This document shows, piece by piece, positions 35,723 to 48,271 of a DNA stretch of 64,000 bases; positions within the stretch are counted from its first letter, which is position 1, and every line of letters starts with the position of its first letter. Under the pieces are notes generated by a model. It had not been told where the DNA came from and searched no databases. It was given only the letters and a program-made list of their open reading frames with translations. Origin of the DNA: Galaxea fascicularis (lineage: Eukaryota > Cnidaria > Anthozoa > Scleractinia > Euphylliidae); the NCBI GenBank assembly GCA_948470475.1, contig OX419343.1:6377633-6441632 (forward strand), written 5' to 3'. The translations under genes were made by a program, and so were the position numbers.

Positions 35723-37307
35723 AGTTTATTCGATGTTGATTTAATTATGAATTCTGAACTTAATGTAAGGCAAGAAAAAAAAAAAAGGGAGGGAGAGGGT
35801 GGGAAGTTTGTTTATCTAGTAGAATATATCCCGATGGGAGTGTCCCCTCAAAAGCAAGTAAGTCTTGTCAGGCCAAAACAGCCATACTGGCTCATAGCCG
35901 AAGCAAATGAGCTTACAAAAGAAATAAATGATAGAGCTAGACAGAAACAAAGGAAGGCGTTGCGAGTCAAAACGTCGCATCAACAAGGCAGCAACTGTAT
36001 TGCACCGGAAGTTGTAGAATTCATTCTCTGAATGTTCCTCGTCATTCATAGGTACTTCTGTTTCATTTGCTAATGAGTTATGTCAACTCACTGTAAATAT
36101 TGTTTCATGCAGGGCTGTCTCTAATTTTTCAAATTGGTGGGCGTTTGAAAAAAGTAGCCGGGAACTAGTCAATCAATGTTCAAACTTTTTCAGCTGCTAA
36201 AGCCGGAGTGTATGCTTCAAGTAGCTGGGTACAATCCCGGCCGGTCCCTGCACCTCTGCCCTTAAATACAGCCCTGTTGTTTACTAAAAACAATGTACTG
36301 TCATATGAAGATGTTTCCATCTCAGCTGAACATTCCTTTGTCCACAAGGTACAAATATAGAGCGTTTTCACATGACGCGTTTTCACATGATGCCAAAACA
36401 AAGGAAAGGGGGTCATACTGGTGTACCTGGCTAACCCTCTGAGAATTGAACTCTATTTTTATGCAAATACTCTCTTTGGTTTTATTAAACCAATATGGCC
36501 GCTGGTCACGTGAGTGAAAACACTCTATACCGTTACTGATCAGGCTACTTTGGAATCCTCTTGATTTCTCCTTGTTCAATTTTATTCTCTGTAGCAGGCT
36601 TCTGGAATCGCGCACCCCTACCCCTCTCATCCCCCAAGTACTGTGTACGTCTACCCAGCGGTGGTTACTTCAGTAGGTCGGCCCCGTCAGAAAAGCAAAA
36701 ATTTAATTTTAAACGAAACAACAAGGAATAAAGTCTGCTGCTTGATCAACAATGGACACGTGAAATTATTTTTGTATTATATATTTTTAATTATATATTT
36801 ATGTTGATCCATACAAAGGTTTTTAGACACGTAGTGACAGCATATGAACAACCGAAGCTACATGGTGGTTGGTGCGGTCAGTCTATCTCAGGCTTTTGTT
36901 AGGACAGGTGATCAAGCGATGTTCAAACTCTAACTATATATAAGTCTTTTTTTTGCTTGTTTTGATTAATTTTTGTTCAGTTGTAGGAAGCCTTTGACCC
37001 TATTCCCCACCTGAGGTAAAGGAACTAAACAAACTGTAGGAAACATCCGCTGTATTTACTTTCCGCACTAAAAAGTTTTTGTCCGCTTCATAAGCTATAT
37101 ATATCTTGAACAATGGCTGATCTGCTGCAATGATTAAACATGACCTCAGCATGCTTGCCAATTCAGCGATTTAATATGTTCTTCATCATGGATTTAATTA
37201 AAGTAAAATTAATGAAGCTGAAGTTAAAACAAAGGCAGATGTTTTCATGTTTTTGCACTCGGCGATTGCTTGCAAAGAGTGAACTCATCGTTTCCAAGAC
37301 AGGAAAA
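35723..37307. other. Divergent intergenic region, allantoinase 5' and GPCR 5' sides
   Basis: This should hold the promoters of both genes. A 95-codon plus-strand frame (35747-36031) with a poly-A-encoded lysine run is not convincing as a gene. A MITE lies at 36356-36529. No clear TATA or other core promoter could be assigned. Confidence 0.4.
36356..36529. repeat. MITE with TATAGAGCG-type ends
   Basis: The left end TATAGAGCGTTTTCACATGA is mirrored by TCACGTGAGTGAAAACACTCTATA-type sequence at the right end, about 174 bp apart. Imperfect arms suggest an older copy. Confidence 0.65.
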
Positions 37308-38195
37308 ATGGCAGAGACAAAACTTGTCATATTTTGCCTCATTCTCGCAACCGAATCTTTCTTAATCTGCGTTGGCAATGCATTTACGATTTTCGTACTC
37401 TGGAATCGACGCTCAGATGGTCCCTTAAGGCGAACGTGCTATCTCTTGCTAAATCTGGCAGTTATTGATTTTCTAGTGGGCCTTACGGAGCCGATATCAC
37501 TTGCAACTGAAACGATTCCTTTTTTCCTCAAAAAACCTACAACGTTTGACGACGCACACGACAACGGCATCGGATATCTTCTGTCGTCATTCTTCGTCAC
37601 ATTCTCAATGATGTCAGTAGTTTGTCTTTCTGTCATCTCATTGGAGCGTGCTTTCGCCGTCTTGCGTCCCTTTCTCCACCGAACAACAACCATCAAAATA
37701 TACATTTACAGCATCATATTCATCTGGACCGCAGGTGTAGGACTGGCCGTCATATACGCATTGCCAGCTTTTCAGCTTTGGGACAAAATCTACTCGAGTT
37801 TTGCAATGAACTCTGTTGTTATATTGTGCTTGATTGTTATCTGTTCGACATACTTTAAGATTCACTACCATTTGAAACGGCCGCCGAAAATGTTTAGTGA
37901 ATGCACTCAAAGGCGAAACATGGAAGCTAATGCCGTGAAACTCTCAAAAACTTTATTCATAGTTATCGGCCTGTCATTTGCCTTTTGGTTTGCAGCTGTT
38001 GTTTTGTACACTTTGGTGGACTTGTGCTTCAACTGTATTCCTACGGACGTAATGTGGATAGGAACCGCTCTGCATTTGTGTAACTCTCTCGTTAATCCTA
38101 TCACCTATAGCTACAGGATGCCAATTTTTAGGAAAACGCTGAAGAGGTTACTAACGAGGCGAAAACCTAAAAATGTCGAGCAATCTAAGTTCTAG
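37308..38195 (+). CDS. Class A (rhodopsin-like) G protein-coupled receptor
   Basis: Single exon, 295 residues from the ATG at 37308 (AAAATGG), directly before TM1. An in-frame ATG at 37140 would add 56 basic residues of no obvious use. Seven hydrophobic segments fit TM1 (about 6-32, Asn24), TM2 (43-68, LNLAVIDF with Asp54), TM3 (88-112), TM4 (128-152, Trp140), TM5 (166-188), TM6 (213-237) and TM7 (247-270, NPITY at 263-267). The DRY motif is ERA, the TM6 CWxP motif has Trp but no Pro, and the TM3/ECL2 cysteine pair seems absent. Such short receptors are abundant in cnidarians and loosely resemble the melanocortin/adenosine (MECA) group. The ligand is unknown. Confidence 0.88.
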   Translation: MAETKLVIFCLILATESFLICVGNAFTIFVLWNRRSDGPLRRTCYLLLNLAVIDFLVGLTEPISLATETIPFFLKKPTTFDDAHDNGIGYLLSSFFVTFSMMSVVCLSVISLERAFAVLRPFLHRTTTIKIYIYSIIFIWTAGVGLAVIYALPAFQLWDKIYSSFAMNSVVILCLIVICSTYFKIHYHLKRPPKMFSECTQRRNMEANAVKLSKTLFIVIGLSFAFWFAAVVLYTLVDLCFNCIPTDVMWIGTALHLCNSLVNPITYSYRMPIFRKTLKRLLTRRKPKNVEQSKF

Positions 38196-39814
38196 GCGTT
38201 TTCAGTTTTAACTGAAATACTTAATAAGTGTAGATATCGAAGTCTGCCCGAAGCACCCGAGAAAAACTGCATTTGTCGCCCACTGTAGAGACGGAAGGAA
38301 AGGTGGAGTGTTTGAAATTATCTAAAGATGGATCTCCAAAAAAGAAGAAGCATAAACAAGGGACTCCACTAAAGTGGCCAGCCGCGAAGGTTGGTGAAGT
38401 TTGCTCACATAACAAAAACAGAAGTTGTTCAAAGTTAGCGCAGACAACTTCACACCTTTCCCTCATCGACAAGTTGAAATTGTGAGTTGAGATGTTAAAA
38501 AGACAAGGTTCGGTTTTAATCGAAACACGATAGACTACTGTTTGACGGTCACTGTCACTATGAAAGGCCCCGTCACCTGAATAGTGGAAGCTTGCCTCGG
38601 CCAAGAAAAGGAGGCAGATAATATGCTGAAGCAGAGATGACCAGCAAGGTCTTCGATGTAAAATATTTCTTGATAATGAAATGGAGGCGGATCCTTAGAA
38701 TTTCGCAGAGGAGGGTATTCTTGAGCAGCAAACTAAACAGACAGAAAATTCACTATTGGATAACACTAAAGGAATTGTCAGTCAGCAATAGCTTGTAATT
38801 GAAACTAAAAAAGCCAAATTTTTTTCAGGCTCGGCCCAAAGGCAGGAGGGATTCCTTTCTATGAAAAAATATTTAAGTCCAACGCAGTTGTATGCACTCG
38901 CATAAGCATACATTTGATTTGCGAGCAAACAGCTATCTTTGTGGCTGCTGGAAGAAAATGGGGCACAAGTTTAGGTGGGGCGCGTGATGGCATGGTGCGC
39001 GAGGGTAGGGCACACGAGGGAGGGACGCGCGAGGAAGGAGACGCACGTGGAAAGGACTTGCGAGGAAGAAGATGCACGAAGGAGGGACGCGCATGTAAAA
39101 ACGAAAAACCTTTTCTCTTTTTTATCTTCTCCTCTCCCATTGTAACCCACACTCCATTTTTCTCCAGTGTATCGCTAAGTAACTTGGTTAGTCTTCTGTT
39201 TCCGTGAGTATCTACCGACTCACACTTCTGATGTGATATATTTTTGCGTATTTCATTGGGTATATTGCAGGCTTTCAGGGACATTGTTGATTGAAAAGAG
39301 CTTGAAATAAAGCTTAATACAATCACACCATTATTAACGACGCCACTTAACTTTATGCAGATCATCACATCCAAATTAATTATCATTATGTCAAAGTTTC
39401 TGTAAGTTGCGCCAAACTGTGTTTAAGGCACCACAATTGATTGTTTTACACATCATAGAAGAATTCGCAAGGTTCTCTTGCCGGAGATTATAATCAAACT
39501 ATCGATTAAACAAAATGAAAATTAACAATTAAATTTCTCTTCATCGCAATGATAGCAGACCGAAAGAGCGACTTTAACGCAAGGATATCGATGAAAGGTT
39601 TGTTCTTTCTTAATCTGTGGTTTGATTGTTTGCGTTTGTCAGTATTAATTTGATATTGCGCTAAATTTAGTCTTGAAATTACGTTGCTTACATATAGCCA
39701 AGCCAACCTTAGACTCAAGTTTCACGATATTGTTTTCTATGCAAAAAAGAGCGAATGATAATTTGTATAATTAATATAATTGCTCCCAGTAATGTTGTTA
39801 TCAAAGTCCCAACC
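38196..39814. other. Intergenic region between GPCR and K2P gene ends
   Basis: No supported gene. A GA/GC-rich stretch at about 38975-39100 repeats imperfect GAGGxxGGxACGCGCG-like words. Open frames on both strands across it follow composition. The rest is AT-rich and probably includes both 3' UTRs. Confidence 0.45.
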
Positions 39815-42800
39815 CTATTCCTGAAGCGTCCCATATCGTTTACTACCAGCACCGCGCACAAACTTCATCCTTGCACTCTTATTATTATCTTCAATATCAG
39901 CGTTCTGCTTCTCCTGGAGATCCGACATTGCTATTGTTTCTCCTTGCTCAGGCCTGCGATCCTTAGCACTTGCGTTTTCCTTTTCCTCCGCACGCGCAGT
40001 GTTGCTCTCGGGCGAGTCCCCTTGCGACGAGAAGAGATGAATGATCTTTAAGTAGAGCCCAGTCTTTTTCATTTGCGTCAAGAGACTCTGGGCGCAAAGG
40101 TTGATGGTTATGGAGACGATGGACAAGCCAATGTATAACAGCATCAGGTTGATCCAAATACCCTGAAATATCAATGCAAGCTGTTCGGGACACGGAGGAG
40201 AGAGGAAAACAAAGTCATGCAATTATCCTCATGCACATGCACATGCAGTTTGATGAAGCAACAGAAACAGAAGGAAAAAAGTGAAAGACCACAACAACAA
40301 CATTTTATGAAGACTTACACTCGAGGGGCAAAGTCACGCTAGAACTTAGTGCCTTGGCTGTGACACCTTTCTCATCTCGATTGTGTCACGCAAGGTTACG
40401 CAGGGTCATTACGCAATGCCCTGGAACTATCAGATAGGTTGGTACAACGAGAGAACTTACTTCTGTGACACAATACAATCATTAATGTTTGCATCTAGCT
40501 AGGGGAATACTGTTGAACAACTTAATTCTATCAATGGGTTTGAACTTGCGGCGAAAGGGTTTAAATATGGCGTAAGGAAACGAAATTGAATACTAGTTGG
40601 ATGGAGATATTTTCATGAAAAGCCAATTAAAAACACCGTCATAATACTAGCGCAACCGAACCCCATGGCACTACTTAAAGTTAGCTTCCTCTTTCCTCTG
40701 TATTGAGTTATAGTAGAAGTTAGCCTACAGTGCAGGCGAGTTTTTGGGAGTGCTGTTTAAAATAATCGTTAGACCATATATACATCGTCTTCGAATTTTC
40801 AAACCGCGGAGAGTTGGAACGAACTGACGCCCACCCGTGTCGTCGTATTTCCTTCTCTCCTCAAAATCCTTGCTCATAGCCCCGGATTGTTTTCGCGACA
40901 ATCAGCCGTCGCTCACTCCAAAATACGCCTGCTCTGCAGGATAGGCGGAAGAAGTCAGAAGAAAGAAATGAGAAAAAGACGAGAACATGGAAAGAAAGTT
41001 GGGTGAAGCAGTGATGTTTGTAATCAAAACGTGAATGAGTGATTCTTTTTTTCTGACAACACAACCAAAAGTTAGCAAAGGATATCATGGACGCACGCAA
41101 CGTGACTGCAACGTATAGCGTTGGAAACAAGGACCAAGAAAACTCCCTAATGGGCCAGTGACCCACATTGTTTTATTAGATTTTATTAGTAGCAACAAAA
41201 GTACCAGATGTAGAAGAGCAAAGATAAATCTGGACCGATTCCCCTCAGTGGAAACTCCCTGATGGACCAGAGATCTACAATGCTGTTATTACGTTTTATC
41301 AGTAAGTTGTCAGTAACAGTATGCGAAACATTTGGGCAGAAATCAATGTCGCTTCCACTGGTTGTCAGTTTTTTTTTATGTACAAACGTAAGTTCGAAAG
41401 GCCAGGGAAGGGATCACGTCTTTCAAAGCAATGTAAGTACCAATCCATTCAACCCCTCAAAAACTCTGCGCAACAGTAGGATCTGAGTTTAGATTTTAGG
41501 ACCCTCTGTGCTGTTTGTTTGTGACAAGACAAGTCTTGCTGTTGAATGGAAAGATGAACAGCGTCAGTAGGAGAGAATGGCGCGAGTTTGTATACAGATG
41601 CATGAAAAGTGCGTTAGGTGCATGTAACCGCTGTCCATTGCAAGCAACGTTTGCGTGTGCACGAGTCCCTGCCGGTTTTGTATCTGAGTATGTGTAAAGG
41701 GTTCCAGCATTGTAGTAGTTTGTCCAAGGAGTCTGTTAAAGGAAGGTTAGTATTGCAGAATAACACCTTGTGATGGCAGCCATAGAATAGATTAGGTTAT
41801 AAACACATGAAAGCAAAGCAACGTCACAGACTTGAGAATGACCTAGAGAAATGAAAGATTGAAGACAAATAGAGTTACTAATGACCATTAGAAAAACTGT
41901 CAGAGACAAGAAGAGAGGCAGAAAAGAAGATTTGTACATCCACAGCAAGTTATTGTTAATAGCAAGATGATCATTACAGCGGAAACACAAAAACAAGCAT
42001 AGATTGAAATCAACAGAAGAGAAAATTTTACGGTGGAAAGTAAATAAATGGTACAACATTCAAAACGACAAATGGAGCTTAACGCAGATTTGTAACGCAT
42101 TTACTCTACAACTACGTTAAATGGGGGATAGTATAAACACACCTAAAATTAGCCGAGGAGTAAGAGATTTCTAGGTTCTGTTACGTATACACTACATTCT
42201 TCATGATTAAGATGCATTATGCGCTATTTTTTTTTCAGCGATGACCCTTTTGAAGGGCTTTAATTCTTCCCCTTGTGGTCATGTTAACATTTTTTACGTT
42301 TCACATAGAGAAGATAACAAATTATTCGATGGGCGATGTGAACCTCACGTTTGATTATTCCAGAGACATTACGTTTGCAATTAACGCCCAGAGCCGAAGA
42401 TGGCAAGAAAAGAAAAGAGAAATGTATGAAACAAATAGATTCCATCTGTCAGTGCTTGATGTTCGTACCACATTATGACGTATCCTATGCGATCTGTTAA
42501 CGCACAGGATACGGCAAAACCGTGGTAAGAAAATTAGTTACGCTACCCGCCTTCACTCGCCTGCGCTTCGTAGTATTCGTTTCGGATCTCACCAATTGAA
42601 GTTTTGACGTCATCTGAGCATTATCTGAATACCAACCCACGGCTAAATGGAATCTCATTTTGTCAAACAGATACTCTACAGGTGATATCATTCTTTAAGG
42701 GGCAGGGTTTCCATGATGAAACGTTTTTTTATTTTCGTATCCTTTTTTTTATTTTTATTTCTGAGTCTAAAGCTTTAAAACTTGCAAGAAACTGAGAGAA

Positions 42801-45204
42801 GCCATGGTGTAATACGCAACATAGGGGGCTTGACGTCAGCATTGACTCAGAAACCAGGCTTTGGAAAAGGTTATCACAGCAAAAATGTACTTACCGCGGA
42901 CGACTTAGGCACAATATCCCCAAAACCAATCGTGGTAAACGTGATGAAGATGAAGTACAACGCCGTTCCAAAGTCCCAGCCTTCCAGAGCACAATACATA
43001 AACGACATGACCGCCAAGAAGACAAAAATGATTGGCAAAGCGACCCATACAGGGGCGTTAATTTGTGCGTCTGCAGACTCGAATTCGTAATCCCTGTGAT
43101 ACCTCCGTATACGGTTTACCAACCACGCGCATGCTTGGTTCAGATAATGGACGATGTGGTTTCCCACCACTGCTAACAACATGAGGGTCAGCGGTATTCC
43201 GATGAGGGCGTACAGGACGCAGAACATGCGACCACCCGTTGTAACGGGGGCCAGGTTACCATAGCCTGCAGGAGCAAAGTTATATAAAATGATTTAGTGC
43301 TAAAGCGAGGTTAGAAACAAGGCTACGGAAAGAAATTGGTGTTAAATACCCACAAACAAGTGATTATTGTTGACGTAAGTTGCCTGGGAAAACATGTTTT
43401 AGTATAGTACGGGCTCATGTATTTGAGCACTCAAAGGAAATCGTGAATCTGTCATAGTTAATTCCAGTGGGTAGGAAAGTTAACAATACTTAAAGAGCGC
43501 ATAAGAAAATAATTCTACCGACAATTAAATTTAACAAACAGCATTTTCTTGTTTTTTCTTTTCGGCTTCATCAATCAGATTACGTAAAGAGGTGATCTCT
43601 TGTACATAATTTTTTTTGATTAAATTATTGTATCAACGCAAATCACTTGGGCGATCTGGGCTTCTTATTAAAGGTTATGTTATTGAGCGATCACATGACC
43701 CGTTGTAACCATTTTGCTTTTAATTGACCAATACAATTCCTATGGTGAGCAATGGGCCATTTCCGAGTTCGCTTGAGCCTCTATTTCAAAGCGAGTCTAA
43801 GTGCGAAAGTTTTGTGATGGTAATAAGTTCAGCGTTCCATATGAACGAAAACTCATTTTCATTACAAAGACTTTGCACTAAGACTCGCTTCGAAATACAG
43901 GCTCAAGCGATCTCGGAAATGGCCTATTGAATTTTTGTTATGGAGGGTAAATGGAATAAAAGAAAGCGTATGATATTTTAATTATTAATTTTTAACGAGC
44001 ATAGTATAATTTAGCTCTAGGATTGATTCAAATTCAAATTAGTTTTTGAATGCCACAGAAAAGTAACATTGCGAAAGAAACGCAAAAAGCGTTAAACTCC
44101 ATACTGATAATAAGGTGACTTTGCATCAGACAATTTTCTTAAATTGGAGCCAGTTAATTATTCTGAGATAATTTCCCATTTTAATAGACACTGATGGAAA
44201 CTGGAAGTTTCTTCTAATTAGCAAAATTATTTTGAAACAGGAATCGGTTTTACCGGTTACTGCTACCACGATTTGGTAGTCTTTGAAAGTTACTTTGCTA
44301 ATAGTTTCACCGCCTGTTTTCTCGGAGAATACAGATTGGCTTTATTTTGATTCCCTTCTTAAAATCGGCAACGGCTGAATTGTATACTTTGGTTGATTTA
44401 AATCAATGTAAATAGTCTCAGTAGTGACTGCATGCTAGTCAAACATTTCGCTCGGGAGTTTAAGGCTTCAACTGAAAATGTCCTGAAAATCAGCCATATT
44501 TGCTTTACAGGCCCGTGCACTCTTAACAGACTGTTGACCAACATGTTGGGCCCCCTAGTTTGAACACCGTGCTGCGTGCTTGTTGAAAGTTGTTGGTTTG
44601 TGCCGTTTGGAAAACAATGTGAGAGCAATTTTAAATTTAAAACATGCAGTAATCCTTCGGTAATAATTTCAATTCAGCCAGTTTTCAATCGGCCGGTCAG
44701 GGCGTCGACAGTATCTTTCAGTATCTTTGCAACTGTACATGATTCATTTAGAATTGATGATTTCCCTCAAAGATGGGAGAAAAAATACAAAAAATAAAAG
44801 CGAGAAAGTGAAAGATTTATCAAATTTAATGAAGGCTTACCAATTGTGGTTACCACTGTTGTAGCAAAGAAGAGAGAATTTGAAAAGCTCCAGCTAGGCT
44901 TAGAAGCAGCTGTTCTGTCGTTGCGTATCTCCTCAAACTTTGTATCAAAATTCTTCAGCGATTCTGGTTTCAATTCCTTCACAACCTCTTTGCTGTCAAA
45001 ATCCTTGGGCAAAATCTGCTTTCCCAGCGAAGTTTTCTTCAGCGTTTGTAGAAACAGTGCGACATCATCCCTTGTTGTGTGTTTTTTCCTCGGCTCGTGT
45101 TCTATCGATTCGAAGATTAACCCTCCAATATAAAGAAATACCAAATTCGCCAAAAATAGAATCAGAGGAATCAAATTTTTTCTTTGAGTTGGAGTCAATT
45201 TCAT
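39815..45204 (-). CDS. Two-pore-domain potassium channel (K2P/KCNK family)
   Basis: Three exons, minus strand: 45204-44841, 43265-42895 and 40162-39815, total 1083 nt, 360 residues, all phases consistent. Plasma-membrane leak K+ channel; two subunits make one pore. The K2P plan is clear: M1 about residues 10-33, ending LIFESIEHEP; an extracellular cap helix region about 40-105; pore loop 1 with the filter TTIGYGN split by the first intron (119-125); M2 (about 133-157); M3 (about 195-215); pore loop 2 with TTIGFGD (about 232); and M4 (about 246-268). The cytoplasmic C-terminus of about 95 residues is charged. Both filters are intact, so the channel should conduct K+. The TREK/TALK/TASK subfamily cannot be assigned safely. 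The 5' end faces the lipid transfer gene across 1.6 kb. Confidence 0.93.
43751..43928. repeat. Fold-back MITE (GGCCATTTCCGAG family), copy 1
   Basis: Arms begin GGGCCATTTCCGAGTTCGCT and are mirrored by AGCGATCTCGGAAATGGCC. The arms also share AAAGCGAGTCTAAGTGCGAA. Located in the first intron of the K2P gene. Copy 2 is at 60400-60577. Confidence 0.85.
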
Positions 45205-46815
45205 GACTGAAATTTAAAAGGGTTTTAGTATTTTCAACATCTTGGGCTAGTGTGTATAATCCCCCGTAACTAACGTTCAAAATAGTTAGAGGCAGTACTT
45301 TCAATCGAATGTCACTGCGTTTAATTATTTATTTCCCAAAGCTGTTTGATTGATTTTCATAAATTCTTGTTTTAATTACAATTGGTGGTTCAAAGTAAAA
45401 GTGTTTTTGTTACGTTTCTTCAAGCTTTCATTTCTTGTGTAGACGAGGTAAGCGCGAGATCTGTCACAAAACGAAAGCTGTAGCATGTAACCTTTATCGA
45501 CGCTCAGTCACGATTAACTCATCGATGGTTGCATTCTCGCTTTGTTTCTCAAACGTAACTCATTTTTTTTTCTGTGTGATCGACCAAAAATAACAGACAT
45601 GGAACAACTGACAAACATGAAAAAGAAAAATATTTAAAGGGTTTGAGCCGAATTCGACGCGATTGAATGATAACAAATGTTTGGGCGACGGTTTGCCGCA
45701 GAGATCGTCTGATTTCACTCTTACCTGGCCTAAAACAGACCAACTTCCAATCAGTGGCGTTTTGCAACCATATAGAAGACTAAACACCAAAAATCCCTCC
45801 CGATTTTCGTCTGAATCCCAAATGATAAACACCTATAAACGCTTTCTTTGATATCAAACTGAGTGACCGAGTGAGTGGGGGTAGGAGTACCCCACGGCTA
45901 CCCCTCCCCTCCCCTCCCCATCCCACGGGGGTCTGCTCACAGTTTTTTCTATTTCTTGACTAGCGGCCTTACATTAAAAAAGTAAAATAATAAAAGGCAA
46001 ATCTGAGAAAAGAAATGCAGAGGCTTTTATCTCGTCGTGGAACTTGACGCAACGTGAATATATGTTGATGGTAGCCGTCTCTGCAACGTCTTCGAATCAA
46101 TTCTTTTTCTTTTTTAAGGGCGTCTTGTCAAATATCTCGATAACTTCATATTTGGCCGATTCCAACGAAAACTTAGATTACCAGGGTACGTAGTCTAAAC
46201 AACTGGAGTTGGACAGACGCAGGAAATACCCACGAGTCTAAGTCCGCCAAAAAGTTCATGACATTGAATGACCGTCTTGCTGTTGTCACGGGGGGATTTC
46301 CTGAGCGAATCAGCGGGTGACCTCTATAAAGAGACAATTTATGGTACTTTACATGAATACCAAAGTCGTGCTGAAGTGGATTTCTTCCGCCCGATTCTGC
46401 CTTGATTCAAATGCGTCAAAATTTTGCCGGTACTGAAATCTTAAATGAAACCAAAGTAAATTGTTGGATAACTATTGTGAAATATGATATATCACAATAC
46501 TGGAGCAAAACGCCAGTGGTGTGATATGATCACGTGCTTTAAGGTCAAAGATAAACATTGCAGAAAATGTACGCTGGACTAATGACATCACTTCAACAGT
46601 AGATTTCGCATAAATTTAGTTTCGTCCCAAAGTTGTTTCGTCCAGAAAGGTTTTTATGTGATGGCAGGCAGAAACTGAAACTGTCAACGACGAGAAGTTG
46701 GTTGGTTCTTCGTACCCAGACGAGCTAATGGCTTTTTGTGTCTCACCATTTTAAAGATATTTGGAAATCGGAGGAGTCTGTTCACGTACTCTTCACGGTT
46801 AAACCGATCGACAAG
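45205..46815. other. Divergent promoter region of K2P and lipid transfer genes
   Basis: No supported gene. It contains a C-rich run near 45895-45925 and AT-rich text. Two head-to-head genes start at its edges, so both promoters must lie here, but no specific element could be recognised. Confidence 0.45.
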
Positions 46816-48235
46816 ATGATGGCGATGAGAATTGCCACAAAACCTTATGGACTTATGGCCTCGCTGGTAAATGCGTGGATTTTTGTGGTTTTCAGAATTT
46901 TTCTTTGCATATATGTGCTGTGGATGCGAATCAGTACTTGGTGAGTTCTTAAGCTTATATGCTGAAATATCTAACTCGGGCTGGGGCTGTTATTTTTAAA
47001 TCCTGGGATGAACTTCATCATTAACAATCATGAACTTTGAGCTGTTGTACAAATCCATGGAAGTATTTTGGTTGAGCTTTCGCTGTATGATTGCAAAGAA
47101 ACTCTTGTGTCATGTTCTTAGGAGCAAAGAGCCTTGATGACATTCGGTTGCTGTACAACTGTTTGTAATAATATTTACTTATCGTGTCCAGTTGAAAACT
47201 ACACTGATGCGTGTCAGCAAGTTGTGTTTGTTTTGATTTTGCTTCCGGTTGGCTGAGAAAGTTTTGAAAGCTTTGCTAACTAACTGTAGAGGGAGGCAAA
47301 TTAAAACCAAAGAAAACACTAATTACTGTACCTGCAACATTCAAGTCAACACCCCTCTATGCTGTATGCAAAGGTACATTATTTTATACTAGTTGATCCT
47401 TGCATTTTGATTGGGCACGAGAAGCTTGTGATGAAAGTATACATATATATGCACAAATGACTTAATGAGTTGATGAAAGTAGAAAAAAACATACAAATAT
47501 TCAATTTGCCAGTGAATGTGTGCCCTTAATATGCACTAAGGACATGAAAACATGGTAAGGACATTGGTCATGCCTGTGGATTGTAGTGTACTTCCTTGTT
47601 GCTACCACCTTTTTACCTGTAATTAAAGTATAGATGCATGAATGATGTCTTCAGTTGAAGAAACTAGAAAAAACAAAGTATAAAACTAATAGATTCCAGT
47701 CATCAGTGTGTGTCTAATAATGCTCGGAGGAGGTGTGAAAAGATGGTAAAAACATCAGTCATACCTGTGGCTTATAGACTACGTGTACTTCCTTGCTCTT
47801 ACCACATTTTTACATCACTCTGTGCATTATCAGCGTACACACGCTCTGACAGATGGAATCCCTTTAATTGTTAATTAATACAAACCTGAGTAGAATAATG
47901 GTAGGCACATAGTATTTAATTGTCTGTTGCTCTAGCAAAGTTCATGTAGGTAAGCATGAAACTTAAGACTTTCAGGGAAAACCCTGGCCTCTGGTCCAAA
48001 ATGACAGTTCTGTTAACAGTTAATTAATATAGTAGTTATTCATTAATTATGAGCTATAGCAATGAAATCATTATGATAATTTTTATTATCACCCAACTGG
48101 TGGACTAATGCAAATTCTGCATATTGATTGTTTACTCTACTAGAGGACTATTAGTAATAGTCATTGAGTAGCAATCGAGCATGACACTTTCTTTTGTTTC
48201 ATTCCCAAAATAAATATTTCTTCAACTTGCATTTG

Positions 48236-48271
<36 letters not shown>

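Noticed and set aside
35747..36031. 95-codon plus-strand frame upstream of allantoinase
   Set aside because: Begins by a poly-A run giving Lys repeats, has no similarity, and lies where the promoter should be. Kept only as a possibility.
38859..39386. 175-codon minus-strand frame rich in Arg, Ser and Pro
   Set aside because: The coding look comes from a GA/GC-rich repetitive stretch; the frame has no family similarity.
42782..43090. Plus-strand frame of about 100 codons
   Set aside because: It is the antisense shadow of K2P exon 2.
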